This document shows positions 16,351 to 24,536 of a stretch of 64,000 bases of DNA, piece after piece. The notes beneath the pieces are model-generated. The model ran no database searches and had not been told where the DNA came from. It saw nothing but the letters and a program-made list of their open reading frames with translations. The stretch is from CATOSD01 sp965226695 (GTDB taxonomy: Bacteria > Chloroflexota > Dehalococcoidia > Lucifugimonadales > CATOSD01). The stretch's first letter is position 1. Each line of letters opens with the position of its first letter. The stretch lies in assembly GCA_965226695.1 (NCBI GenBank), contig OZ245405.1, positions 558,001 through 622,000 of the forward strand, written 5' to 3'. The translations under genes and the position numbers were made by a program.

Positions 16351-16671
16351 GTGAGCGACGACGTTGTCAGGTGGCCCCGCGTTAGAGAGATTCTCGAAGC
16401 GGTCATGGAACGCTGGGAACGCCGGGAAGGCCGCAAGGGGATGCTGGGCATACACGATTACCACTGGGACAGCCCCGAACATCTCGCCAACGACGAGTCC
16501 ATGGGCAAGGTGTTCATCGAGCCCGGCGTGCCGGGCGAAGAGACCAACCTCGTGACTTCCCTCAGACGCGGCTTCGGCACCATACCCCGTATGCCCATGA
16601 GCGGGCCGTTCGTCAAGGAGGATGAGATCCAGGAGGTGGTGCGCTGGATCGACTCCGGGATGCCTGAATAG
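16351..16671 (+). CDS. conserved hypothetical protein
   Basis: A 106-residue protein starting at GTG behind GGAGGG. It reads VREILEAVMERWERREGRKG, HDYHWDSPEHL, MGKVFIEPGVPGEETNLVTS and ends EDEIQEVVRWIDSGMPE. The last part resembles the end of c-type cytochrome-like domains found in some environmental proteins (GPF, then a WID-GMP ending), but there is no CxxCH, so it is not a haem protein. No signal peptide. It precedes the OsmC gene by 12 bp and is likely co-transcribed. Function unknown. Confidence 0.6.
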   Translation: MSDDVVRWPRVREILEAVMERWERREGRKGMLGIHDYHWDSPEHLANDESMGKVFIEPGVPGEETNLVTSLRRGFGTIPRMPMSGPFVKEDEIQEVVRWIDSGMPE

Positions 16672-16683
16672 GAGACGCCCGCC

Positions 16684-17124
16684 ATGACCGACAGGCCCTC
16701 CACGTCCGTTGAGCTGAGTTGGCAGGGCGGCTACAAGTTCTCCTCGTCGGACGCCCACGGGCACTCGGTGACGGTGGACGCGCCCATGAACGACGGCGAC
16801 GAGTTCGAAGGCATGATGCCCGGGGGCCTGCTGCTCACGAGCCTCGCGGGCTGCAGCGCGATAGACGTGGTGAACATCCTGCGCCGCCAGCGCCAGAACG
16901 TGACCGCCCTGGAGATAAGCGTGCGCGGCTTCCAGCAGCCCGACCCGCCCTGGAGCTACGAGAACATCGAGCTGTGCTACGTGGTTAAGGGCACGGGCAT
17001 CAAGAGGCCGCTGGTAGAACGGGCTATCAAGCTGTCGGAGGAGAAGTACTGCTCGGTAGGCGCGACGCTCTCGGGGCGCTGCGAGATAACGAGCACCTAC
17101 GAGATTGTTGAGGATGGCGCCTGA
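16684..17124 (+). CDS. OsmC family peroxiredoxin-like protein
   Basis: A 146-residue protein of the OsmC/Ohr fold, which reduces organic hydroperoxides using two cysteines. The first is in SLAGCSAIDVVNILRRQ (about residue 59) and the second in EEKYCSVGATLSG (about residue 124), both at the expected positions. The YdeN/OsmC-like start (VELSWQGGYKFSSSDAHGHS) is typical. It is linked with a small hypothetical gene upstream and a phosphatase-like gene 30 bp downstream. Confidence 0.9.
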   Translation: MTDRPSTSVELSWQGGYKFSSSDAHGHSVTVDAPMNDGDEFEGMMPGGLLLTSLAGCSAIDVVNILRRQRQNVTALEISVRGFQQPDPPWSYENIELCYVVKGTGIKRPLVERAIKLSEEKYCSVGATLSGRCEITSTYEIVEDGA

Positions 17125-17154
17125 CACCCAGGCCCGGCTAAACCTCCCCTGCCG

Positions 17155-17700
17155 GTGGGCACGCGATTGATCACCATCTACTACCAGGGCCACGCGCAGA
17201 CGTTGGACATAGTGCGCGGCGTGGCGTCGGGCCACCGCGACGCGGAGCTGTCCGACTATGGCCGGGAACAGGCCGCCACGGACTACCGCGCGGCCTACGA
17301 GGGCGTCGAGTTCGACGCGGCCTACACCTCCGACACCCGACGCGCCTACGACACCGCCAAGCTCATGCTGAACGGCCGGCCGGTCGGCATCACGCGGGAC
17401 GCGCGGCTGAGGGAGTGCGACTACGGCGACATGACGGGCGGACCGCGCGCCGACGTGGAGTTGCTGCGATCCAGCCACCTGCGCGAGCCGTTCCCGAACG
17501 GCGAGAGCTACGACCAGGTGCTGCGCCGTATGAGGCTGTTCGTGGACCACGTAGCGCGCGCCGAACGGGGCAAGACGCTGCTGGTGGTGGGCCACTTCGC
17601 GACTTACCTGGGCCTGGAGCATATAGTGAACGGCGTGCCGGTTGAGGCCGCGTTGGAGTCGAGGTCCCACTCCAGCGGCGTGTACACGCTGAGGGATTAG
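17155..17700 (+). CDS. histidine phosphatase superfamily protein with altered RHG motif
   Basis: A 181-residue member of the phosphoglycerate-mutase-like fold: ASGHRDAELSDYGREQA, FDAAYTSDTRRAYDTAKLML, RLRECDYGDMTGG and the C-terminal LLVVGHFATYLGLEH with the second catalytic His. The usual RHG is replaced: the line reads TIYYQGHAQTLD, so the nucleophilic His (H13) stays but the preceding Arg is Gly and the following Gly is Ala. Similar variants (xHAT) occur in Chloroflexota proteins, from memory. Starts at GTG. Substrate unknown. Confidence 0.8.
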   Translation: MGTRLITIYYQGHAQTLDIVRGVASGHRDAELSDYGREQAATDYRAAYEGVEFDAAYTSDTRRAYDTAKLMLNGRPVGITRDARLRECDYGDMTGGPRADVELLRSSHLREPFPNGESYDQVLRRMRLFVDHVARAERGKTLLVVGHFATYLGLEHIVNGVPVEAALESRSHSSGVYTLRD

Positions 17701-17778
17701 CGTCAGATGGCGCGCGACCCGTGAGTATGGTGTCGTGGGCCGCAGCAAGGAAGAAATTGCGCTACAAGGAGGCCGAAC

Positions 17779-18465
17779 GTGACCGACCTGACCAGGGAAC
17801 AGCTCGAGGCGATAGGGCTCATACCGTCCTGCGCCATCGCCAACGCCATCGAGACCTTTGACATACAGGGCCGAGACGAAGGGTTCATGCTTCCCCACGT
17901 GAAGAGTATCTTCCCCGATATGGGCAACATGATCGGCTACGCAGTGACAGGTATCATCACAGCCAGCGCGCCGCCCAGTCCGCACATGCGCATCGCCCGC
18001 TCGGAGTGGGTGGACTACGTGCTCTCCATTCCCGAGCCGCGCGTGATAGTGCTGCACGACCTCGATTACCCCGACGTGCTCGGCTCGTACTGGGGCGAGG
18101 TGCAGAGCAACGTTCACAAGGCTCTGGGCTGCGTGGGCACCGTCACGGACGGCGGCGTGCGAGATCTGGACGAGATGAACGAGCTCGGCTTCTTCGCATT
18201 CGCGAGCGAGGTGCTCGTATCCCACGCCTACGTCCACATGGTCGAGTACGGCGTTCCCGTGCCGGTCGGCGGGCTTACGGTGGAACCCGGCGACATCGTG
18301 ATGGGAGACCAGCACGGTGTGCTCACCATCCCCCTCGAAATCGCGGCGGACATCCCCCGCGCGGTCGGGGACGTCGAAAAGGACGAGCGCGTAATCATAG
18401 ACTACTGCCAGTCGCCGGACTTCACCGCAGAGGGCCTGAAGGAACTGCTGGCGGGGCGCTACTAG
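17779..18465 (+). CDS. RraA family protein (HMG/CHA aldolase-like)
   Basis: A 228-residue protein starting at GTG after AAGGAGG. It has the RraA/HMG-aldolase layout: SCAIANAIETF near the N-terminus, GEVQSNVHKALGCVGTVTDGGVRDLDEM around residues 113-140 (the Arg-Asp of GGVRD binds the metal-bound keto acid), and the VEPGDIVMGDQHGVLTIP segment. Such proteins are often mis-annotated as demethylmenaquinone methyltransferase; many are class II aldolases acting on 4-hydroxy-2-oxo acids. Followed by a 2-hydroxyacid dehydrogenase, which supports a role in carboxylic acid breakdown. Confidence 0.85.
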   Translation: MTDLTREQLEAIGLIPSCAIANAIETFDIQGRDEGFMLPHVKSIFPDMGNMIGYAVTGIITASAPPSPHMRIARSEWVDYVLSIPEPRVIVLHDLDYPDVLGSYWGEVQSNVHKALGCVGTVTDGGVRDLDEMNELGFFAFASEVLVSHAYVHMVEYGVPVPVGGLTVEPGDIVMGDQHGVLTIPLEIAADIPRAVGDVEKDERVIIDYCQSPDFTAEGLKELLAGRY

Positions 18466-18517
18466 CGCGGGGGCGCAGGCCCCCTCTCACTGAGGGAGAA
18501 GATTGAGGTAAAGAGCC

Positions 18518-19501
18518 ATGTCCGACAACTATAAGGTGGTGTTCATTACAGGGTTTCCCCAGGAGGCGATCGACGCGGTGCTCACGTACCAGCCGGAGGG
18601 GTTCTCGACGACGGTGCTGAGGAGCCGCGAGACGTCCGAGGAGGAACAGGTGGAGGCGCTGCGCGACGCCGACTTCTTGATTCTGTACGGCGGCAGACCC
18701 AGCGAGAATGCATTCCGGGCCGCCACGCGACTGCGGTTGGTGCAGCTTCTGTCCGCGGGGTACGACGCCATGGACCTGGACCTGCTGAGCGAGCTGGAGA
18801 TTCCGTGCGCCAACAACGGCGGCGCGAACTCCTGGTCGGTCGCGGACCACGCCGTGCTGCTGATGCTGTCGGTCTACAAGCTGCTGCCTCAGACCTACAA
18901 CTCTGTGCGCGAGGCGCGCTGGCGGGGCCCCATAAACACGATTAACACGTTCGAGATGGCCAACAAGCTGGTGGGCATAATCGGGCTGGGCAACATCGGG
19001 CGGCGCGTGGCCCAGCGCGTCCAGGGGTTCGACGCGAAAGTGCAGTACTACGACAAGTACCCGCTTTCGCCGGAGCGCGAACGCGAGCTCAACGTCTCGC
19101 GGGTCTCTCTGGACGAGCTGTTCAGGACATCGGACATTCTCACCTGCCACACGAACTTGACGTCCGAGACGTACCACGTCGTCAACCGTGAGCGGCTGGC
19201 CACGATGAAGCCGACGGCGGTCGTCATCAACACCAGCCGTGGCCCGGTGGTCGACGAGCCGGCGCTGATCGAGGCGTTGCAGGAAGGCCGCATAGCTGGC
19301 GCCGGGCTGGACGTGTTCGAGAAGGAGCCGGTGGACCCGGGCAACCCGCTGCTTACCATGGACAACGTAGTGGTAAGCCCGCACAGCGCGGGCACCACCT
19401 GGGACGCGGTGTTCCGGCGGGCCGAGTTCGCCTACGGGAACATAGAGCGCGTGGCGAGCGGCGACGAGCCGCTGGCCGTTGTGAAGGACTACACGGGCTA
19501 G
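18518..19501 (+). CDS. D-isomer-specific 2-hydroxyacid dehydrogenase
   Basis: A 327-residue NAD-dependent dehydrogenase. The nucleotide-binding motif is GIIGLGNIGRRVAQR (about residues 152-166); the substrate-binding Arg is in INTSRGPVVDE, the Glu in GLDVFEKEPV, and the catalytic His in VVVSPHSAGTT. It reduces a 2-oxo acid or oxidises a D-2-hydroxy acid; phosphoglycerate, glycerate and formate dehydrogenases share this fold and cannot be told apart here. Clustered with the RraA-like aldolase and a cupin gene. Confidence 0.9.
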   Translation: MSDNYKVVFITGFPQEAIDAVLTYQPEGFSTTVLRSRETSEEEQVEALRDADFLILYGGRPSENAFRAATRLRLVQLLSAGYDAMDLDLLSELEIPCANNGGANSWSVADHAVLLMLSVYKLLPQTYNSVREARWRGPINTINTFEMANKLVGIIGLGNIGRRVAQRVQGFDAKVQYYDKYPLSPERERELNVSRVSLDELFRTSDILTCHTNLTSETYHVVNRERLATMKPTAVVINTSRGPVVDEPALIEALQEGRIAGAGLDVFEKEPVDPGNPLLTMDNVVVSPHSAGTTWDAVFRRAEFAYGNIERVASGDEPLAVVKDYTG

Positions 19502-19517
19502 GCAGCCTGCAAAAGTC

Positions 19518-19580
19518 CCTTCCCCCTCGGCGGGGGAAGGCTAGAGCCTGCCCCGTGCCCGATACGGGGATGGGGGTGAA
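19518..19580. repeat. dispersed repeat carrying a 24-bp element
   Basis: CCTTCCCCCTCGGCGGGGGAAGG followed by CTAG, the 24-bp unit (19545-19568: AGCCTGCCCCGTGCC then CGATACGGG), and GATGGGGGTGAA. Without the 24 bases the sequence is the ordinary larger repeat, which shows that the unit was inserted after CTAG. Confidence 0.8.
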
Positions 19581-19616
19581 CAGTCCACCACGCTTACGCC
19601 TGAAAGGAGAACGGAA

Positions 19617-19952
19617 TTGGGCACCTACAGAATGTACACCGGAGACGACGGCGAGACGCACTGGGAGGCCGTGGAGCTTTCCGACGCGCCCGGCTGGACC
19701 GCCGGGCTGGACACCGTGGACATAACCTTTCGCGAGATCCCGGCGGGCAACTTCGTGGACTGGCATCCCGCGCCGCGCCGCCAGTTCGTCATCATCCTGT
19801 CGGGCCGGCTGGAGATAGGCTTCAGCGACGGAACCACCAAGGTGTTCGGTCCGGGCGACGCGCGACTGGTGGAGGACACCACCGGCAGGGGCCACACGAC
19901 CGCGGCCCACGGCGACGAGCCCTGCGTGACCGCCACCGTCCCGCTGGCATAA
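19617..19952 (+). CDS. small cupin-like protein
   Basis: A 111-residue protein starting at TTG after AAGGAGAACGGAA. The segment VDWHPAPRRQFVIILSGRLEIGFSDGTTKVFGPGDARLVED is a single cupin barrel; the usual HxH pair is reduced (WHPAPRRQ) but the GDARLVEDTTGRGHTT region retains a His. Metal binding and function are uncertain. It follows the hydroxyacid dehydrogenase after a repeat-filled gap. Confidence 0.8.
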   Translation: MGTYRMYTGDDGETHWEAVELSDAPGWTAGLDTVDITFREIPAGNFVDWHPAPRRQFVIILSGRLEIGFSDGTTKVFGPGDARLVEDTTGRGHTTAAHGDEPCVTATVPLA

Positions 19953-19979
19953 GGCGAAGCGCCTGCCAGTGACGCCAGC

Positions 19980-20000
19980 GGGCGGGTTTCAAACCCGCCC
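19980..20000. repeat. palindrome GGGCGGGTTT-C-AAACCCGCCC
   Basis: A near-perfect 21-base palindrome; a sister copy is at 50738-50765 (GTAGGGGCGGGTTTCAAACC). Both lie between genes. Confidence 0.75.
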
Positions 20001-20092
20001 CTACCAACCGAACGCCCCGCCGCTGTGCGGGTGGCGTTTGGCGAGTAGCCCGCGCACTCTAGACCCCAGCATAACGTTGAGGACCATCTCCC

Positions 20093-20803
20093 ATGACCGA
20101 GTTTCTCTGCTACGACGACAGCTATCTGAGGGAGTTCGACGCCACCGTCACCGCCGTGACGGCGGGGGGAGTCGTGCTGGACCGCTCCGCCTTCTACCCC
20201 GGCGGCGGGGGCCAGCCCTCCGACACCGGGGTCCTGGGCGCGGGCGACGAGTTGTACGCCGTCAAGCGCGTCTCGCGCCAGGACGGCCAGCACGTGCACC
20301 AGATCGACGGCCCCGACAGGCCGGAGGTGGGCGCGCGACTCAAGGGCGTGCTCGACTGGGAGCGCCGCTACCAGCTCATGCGCACGCACACCGCCCTGCA
20401 CGTGCTGTGCGGTGTGATTTGGCGCGACTACGGCGCGCAGGTGACCGGCGGCAACATGGAGCCGCTGACGGCCAGGATGGACTTCGAGTTCGAGCGCATG
20501 TCCGCCGGGTTCGCCGCGGAGGTCGAGGAGTTGATCAATAAGGAGGTCGAGGCGGCCCGTCCCGTCGAGACACTCTCTCTGTCGCGGGAAGAGGCCTTCA
20601 AGATTCCCGATCTCATCCGCACCAAGATAAACCTGCTTCCACCCGCGATAAAGCAGGTTCGAATCATCGACATCGTGGGGCTGGACCTGCAGGCCGACGG
20701 CGGCACCCACGTCGCCAACACCAGCGAGGTGGGCCGCATCCGCGTGGTCGGCCACGAGAGCAAGGGGCGCATCAACAAGCGGCTGCGAATCGCCGTGAGC
20801 TGA
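20093..20803 (+). CDS. alanyl-tRNA editing protein (AlaX)
   Basis: A 236-residue free-standing editing domain related to the C-terminal part of alanyl-tRNA synthetase. It hydrolyses Ser- or Gly-tRNA(Ala). The AFYPGGGGQPSDTG segment (residues 33-46), the zinc-binding HTALH (about 103-107), the GGNMEP segment, and the second zinc site near ADGGTHVANTSEVG (about 200-213) are all present. The length fits AlaX-L/M type. Downstream on the opposite strand is a Fic gene. Confidence 0.9.
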   Translation: MTEFLCYDDSYLREFDATVTAVTAGGVVLDRSAFYPGGGGQPSDTGVLGAGDELYAVKRVSRQDGQHVHQIDGPDRPEVGARLKGVLDWERRYQLMRTHTALHVLCGVIWRDYGAQVTGGNMEPLTARMDFEFERMSAGFAAEVEELINKEVEAARPVETLSLSREEAFKIPDLIRTKINLLPPAIKQVRIIDIVGLDLQADGGTHVANTSEVGRIRVVGHESKGRINKRLRIAVS

Positions 20804-20896
20804 GGTTTGGCGCCACCGAAACCGCCCGTTGGGCAGGCATTGTCGGGTTGTCGAATGGGCGGTTTGCGAACCGCACTGGGGCGCGGCGCTGCCGGA

Positions 20897-22066
20897 CTAC
20901 GGCGCGCCCGACCGGTGCGCGTCTTCGTCGAACAGATCGATGTAGCTCTGGTAGGCGAACATCCGGTTTCGGACCCGCCCCGTTTTCTCGCCTAGGATAC
21001 CGCCTTCTGCCAGCCGGGCGACCAGTTGGTTCGCCGCGGGGTAGGTGGCGCCAATCAGTTGACTCACCGCGTTGACCGTGATCATGGGACGCTCGTATAT
21101 GTGGCCGTTTGCCGTGGCACGACCAAACGTTTCCGTGATGACGCGGCGATGGTTCTCGCGCAGCAGAAGGATGCGCCGCGCGGTCTCGGCGGCCTCCTCG
21201 CTCACTTCGGCTGCGCCGCGCAAGAAGAAGAGAATCCACCCCTCCCAGTCTCCTCGGTCCGTCACGGCCAGGAGGCGGTCGTAGTACTCTTGCCTGCGCC
21301 GCTCGAAGTAGCGCGACAAGTAGAGCACGGGCTGTCTGAGTATGTCGCTTTCGGTGAGCAAGAAGGTTATGAGCAGCCGTCCTGTTCGGCCATTGCCGTC
21401 CAGGAATGGGTGGATGGCCTCGAACTGGGCATGGGCAAGCCCGACTTTCAGTAACATGGGTAGATGGTCCGTCGAGTGTAAAAAGAGTTCGAGGTCCCCC
21501 AGGACTTCGGGGACCAGATGGGGTGGCGGCGGAACGAACGTCGCCTCGTTGAGCGTGCAACCGGCGGGGCCTATCCAGTTCTGGCTTGTGCGCAACTCCC
21601 CTGGCGTGAGGTGTGAGCCGCGGACGTTGTGGAGCAACCGCTGGTGAATCTCCCTTATCAGTCGGACGGAGACCGGCAGGTCTCGTAGCCGTTCCAAGCC
21701 GTAGTTCATGGCGTTCACGTAGTTGATCACCTCATCCACGTCGCCTGGATGTGTGGGAGAGAGAAATCGCACTTCGGCGGCCAGCACGTCTTGCAAGGTG
21801 CTCTGTGTGCCCTCTATCCGGCTGGATAGCACCGCCTCCTTGCGAACGTACATGAGCACGAACACGTCTGGATTTGGAAGCGTCTGCACGGAACCGTCCA
21901 GACGTCCCAACGCGATGTCCGCTCGCGAGAGGGCAGCCTGGACTTCGCCGGTGGTGTCCAGAGGCGGGTCTGGTGGAAGGGGACGGGGGATGAACGCGGA
22001 GTAGCCCGTTGGCTACCGCACGTATCTACCGGAGCGTCCAACGAAATCACCTGAGCTTGAAGCCAT
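20897..22066 (-). pseudogene. Fic family AMP-transferase-like protein with in-frame amber codon
   Basis: The full gene starts at an ATG at 22066 behind AAAGGTGA and reads ASSSGDFVGRSGRYVR, then TAG at 22013-22015 (codon 18), then PTGYSAFIPRPLPPDPPLDT and continues without fault. Beyond it are the inhibitory helix (VLSSRIEGTQS, (S/T)xxxE type), the active-site loop HPFLDGNGRTGR, and a C-terminal winged helix (NAVSQLIGATYPAANQLV). The intact homologue at 46429-47595 has RYQV in the same place. A CAG to TAG change is likely. A TTG at 21910 could start a shortened product lacking about 50 residues. Confidence 0.8.
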
Positions 22067-22370
22067 GTTAAAGTCACCTTTACGTGTACGCCGTTAAGCC
22101 ATCCTATGTTAAAGGTAGCCTATCAATTAGAAGTCTAAGCTCAATCATATTATAGATTGCCGATAACATAGCGGCGCGCAAGAGCCATGCGCAAGGCAGC
22201 CTTCAACAAGTCCTATACCCACGGGCGGTTCGCGAACCGCTTGCGCGCTCCCTGCCCTTGCGCATTTGTCAAAAGACGGCCTTGCCACTACACTTAGCCG
22301 CAGCAAGCACACACGCCCGGCGCGCTCGCGCAGAGCGCCGAACCGCCCCGCGCCCCAGGAGGACTCTCCC
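22067..22370. other. intergenic region, AT-rich then hairpin
   Basis: Between divergent fic and aminotransferase genes. 22075-22175 is markedly AT-rich (contains CATATTATAG, a possible -10) and so may hold both promoters. 22213-22232 is a GGGCGGTTCGCGAACCGC palindrome of the dispersed type. No gene seen. Confidence 0.5.
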
Positions 22371-23579
22371 ATGGCAAACGCCCAACCGTTCAGCTTCGAG
22401 GACTCGTTCGCGTCGTCCCTGCCGCCGGCGCGGCCCCGAACGGCGATACGCCGCGGAAAGTACGACTTCGCCGTCGCCTACGCCGACCCCCCGTCGGTGC
22501 CCCTGGACGGCCTGCTAGACTCGCTGGCGTCCGCATTTCAGGACGAAGGCCAGGACATCGCCGTCTATCCGCATCCGCAGGGCTACCCGCCGCTGCGCGA
22601 GTACATTGCCGGCAAGCTCCAGCGCGACAGGGACATGCGCGTGGGCCCGGACGACATACTGGTGGGCGGCGGCTCGGGAGAGCCCATCGGCCTGCTCATC
22701 GAGACTCTCATCGATCCCGGCGACGTTGTGCTCACCGAGAACTGGGTGTACGGCGGCACGCTCAACACCCTGCGCCGGTTCCGCGCCGACGTGCGCGGTG
22801 TCGAGTGCGACGATGACGGCATCGTGCCTGACGCGCTGGAGAGCGCGCTGCAGAAGGCCATCGGCGAGGGCAAGCGGCCCAAGTTCATCTATGCCATCCC
22901 CACCTTCCAGAACCCGCAGGGCTGGACCATGACGCTCGAACGCCGCCAGGAGGTCGTCCGGCTCTCGCAGGAGTACGGCGTGCCCATCCTGGAGGACGAC
23001 TGTTACGCCGACCTGCGCTTCGAGGGCGAGCCGGTGACCTCGCTCCACGCGCTCGACGACACCGGCCGCGTCATGTACGTCGCCTCGTTCTCCAAGATCA
23101 TCGCCCCGGGCGTGCGCATGGGCTACATGGCCGCGCCGCCGGAGGTGCTGAGCAGGGCGCAGTCCGTGAAGCAGGGCGGCGGCGCGAACCAGCTTGCCGC
23201 TCTAACCGTGCATCGCTACGCCACCAGCGGGCTGGAGGACCACATAAGCGACCTCAAGAACATTCTGCGCACCAAGCGCGACGCCATGCTGGCCGCTTTG
23301 GGCGAGAACTTCGGCTCGGCGGCCTCCTGGAGCAGTCCCCAGGGCGGCATGTACATATGGGGGAGGCTGCCCGAGGGCGCCGACCTGGTGGGCGTGCAGC
23401 AGAAGGTGATGGACGATGCCGACGTGGGCTACCACACGGGCGTCCAGTACGCGCCCGACGGCGTGTCGGGGAAGAATTACTTCCGCCTGTGCTTCGGCTA
23501 CAACACTCCCGAGGAGATCCACGAGGGCGTGGCGAAGTTCGCCGAGGTTCTGGACGGCGAGGGACTGCTTAGGAGCTAG
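22371..23579 (+). CDS. PLP-dependent aminotransferase (class I/II, 2-aminoadipate type)
   Basis: A 402-residue fold-type I aminotransferase starting at ATG eight bases after AGGAGG. Motifs: IYAIPTFQNPQGWTMTLERR (about 180-199), ILEDDCYADLRFEG, and the PLP lysine in SFSKIIAPGVRMGYM (about 240-254); FRLCFGYNTPEEI near the C-terminus binds the carboxylate. It belongs with LysN/MocR-like aminotransferases acting on 2-aminoadipate, branched or aromatic amino acids. The corrinoid-binding protein gene follows within two bases, so they share a transcript. Confidence 0.9.
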   Translation: MANAQPFSFEDSFASSLPPARPRTAIRRGKYDFAVAYADPPSVPLDGLLDSLASAFQDEGQDIAVYPHPQGYPPLREYIAGKLQRDRDMRVGPDDILVGGGSGEPIGLLIETLIDPGDVVLTENWVYGGTLNTLRRFRADVRGVECDDDGIVPDALESALQKAIGEGKRPKFIYAIPTFQNPQGWTMTLERRQEVVRLSQEYGVPILEDDCYADLRFEGEPVTSLHALDDTGRVMYVASFSKIIAPGVRMGYMAAPPEVLSRAQSVKQGGGANQLAALTVHRYATSGLEDHISDLKNILRTKRDAMLAALGENFGSAASWSSPQGGMYIWGRLPEGADLVGVQQKVMDDADVGYHTGVQYAPDGVSGKNYFRLCFGYNTPEEIHEGVAKFAEVLDGEGLLRS

Positions 23580-23581
23580 CC

Positions 23582-24511
23582 GTGCGAATTTGCAGCTTTC
23601 TGCCCAGCGCGACCGAGATTGTGTACGCGCTCGGCCTGGGCGACAGCCTCCACGGAGTGAGCCACGAGTGCGACTACCCCGAAGAGGCCCGCGCCAAGCC
23701 GAGGGTGGTGACGAGCAGGATCGACTCCGACCGGCTGGGCAGCGCGGAGATCGACCGACTTGTCGCGGACCTGATGAGCAGGGGCGAGCCGCTGTACGAG
23801 GTGGACGCCCTCGCGCTGGAGCACGCCCGCCCCGACCTGGTTATTACCCAGCAGCTCTGTGAGGTGTGCGCTGTCTCGCTGGACGACGTGGAGGCTGCCG
23901 TAGCCCGGCTGCCTAACGCGCCGCGGGTCATCTCGCTGGACCCACATGGCGTCGACGACGTGCTCGCCGACGTGGTGCGCGTGGGGCGCGCCGCCGGCGC
24001 GGAGGAGAAGGCCGAGGAGGTGGCCGCCGCCGGTCGGGAGCGGCTTGAGCGCGTGCGCGCCGCCGTTGCCAAGTCCGGAACGCCGCCGAGGGTCGCCTGC
24101 GTCGAGTGGCTCGACCCGCTCATTGTCGCCGGCCACTGGGTGCCCGAGATGGTCGCGCTGGCCGGCGGCGTGGACGGCCTGGCGCTGCCGGGCGGACCGT
24201 CGCGCCGCGTCGAGTTCGACGAGCTGGCGGCCTACGATCCCGACGCGGTGGTGCTGATGCCGTGCGGCATGGACGCCGACCGGGCGGCGGAGGAGTTCGG
24301 CCGCCTGCCCGATCAAGAGTTGTGGCAGGGGCTGTCGGCGTGGCGGGACGGCGCGGTGTACGCCGTGGACTCCGGCAGCCTGTTCAGCCGGAGCGGACCG
24401 CGCATAGTCGACGGAGTGGAGCTGCTCGCCGCCATACTGCACCCGGAGGCGTTCGGCGGCTCTCTGCCGGAGGGCGCCGCCAGGCGGCTCGGAGCTAACG
24501 GGCGCGCGTGA
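23582..24511 (+). CDS. cobalamin-binding protein (BtuF-like), no signal peptide
   Basis: A 309-residue type III periplasmic-binding fold (ICSFLPSATEIVYALGLGDSLHGVSHECDYP, then PDLVITQQLCEVCAVS and the WLDPLIVAGHWVPEMVALAGG middle). This pattern is the cobalamin-binding BtuF-like family. The N-terminus starts directly with the first strand, so the protein should be cytosolic or the annotated family lacks transport partners; no BtuC/D genes are nearby. It starts at GTG two bases after the aminotransferase stop. The role may be corrinoid sensing or scavenging. Confidence 0.85.
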   Translation: MRICSFLPSATEIVYALGLGDSLHGVSHECDYPEEARAKPRVVTSRIDSDRLGSAEIDRLVADLMSRGEPLYEVDALALEHARPDLVITQQLCEVCAVSLDDVEAAVARLPNAPRVISLDPHGVDDVLADVVRVGRAAGAEEKAEEVAAAGRERLERVRAAVAKSGTPPRVACVEWLDPLIVAGHWVPEMVALAGGVDGLALPGGPSRRVEFDELAAYDPDAVVLMPCGMDADRAAEEFGRLPDQELWQGLSAWRDGAVYAVDSGSLFSRSGPRIVDGVELLAAILHPEAFGGSLPEGAARRLGANGRA

Positions 24512-24536
24512 CGCACCGGCGCCTCCTCGCTTCGAG

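Noticed and set aside
16270..18315. 681-codon open frame on the minus strand
   Set aside because: Antisense to OsmC, phosphatase and RraA genes that have clear family motifs and ribosome binding sites.
20655..20670. tRNA T-arm-like GGTTCGAATC
   Set aside because: It lies inside the alaX reading frame and has no acceptor or anticodon stem around it. No tRNA or rRNA gene was found in the window.
13197..22015. TAG read as glutamine (recoding)
   Set aside because: Although both in-frame TAGs would suit Gln, TAG ends many well-bounded genes here (tails that match family length), so general recoding is untenable.
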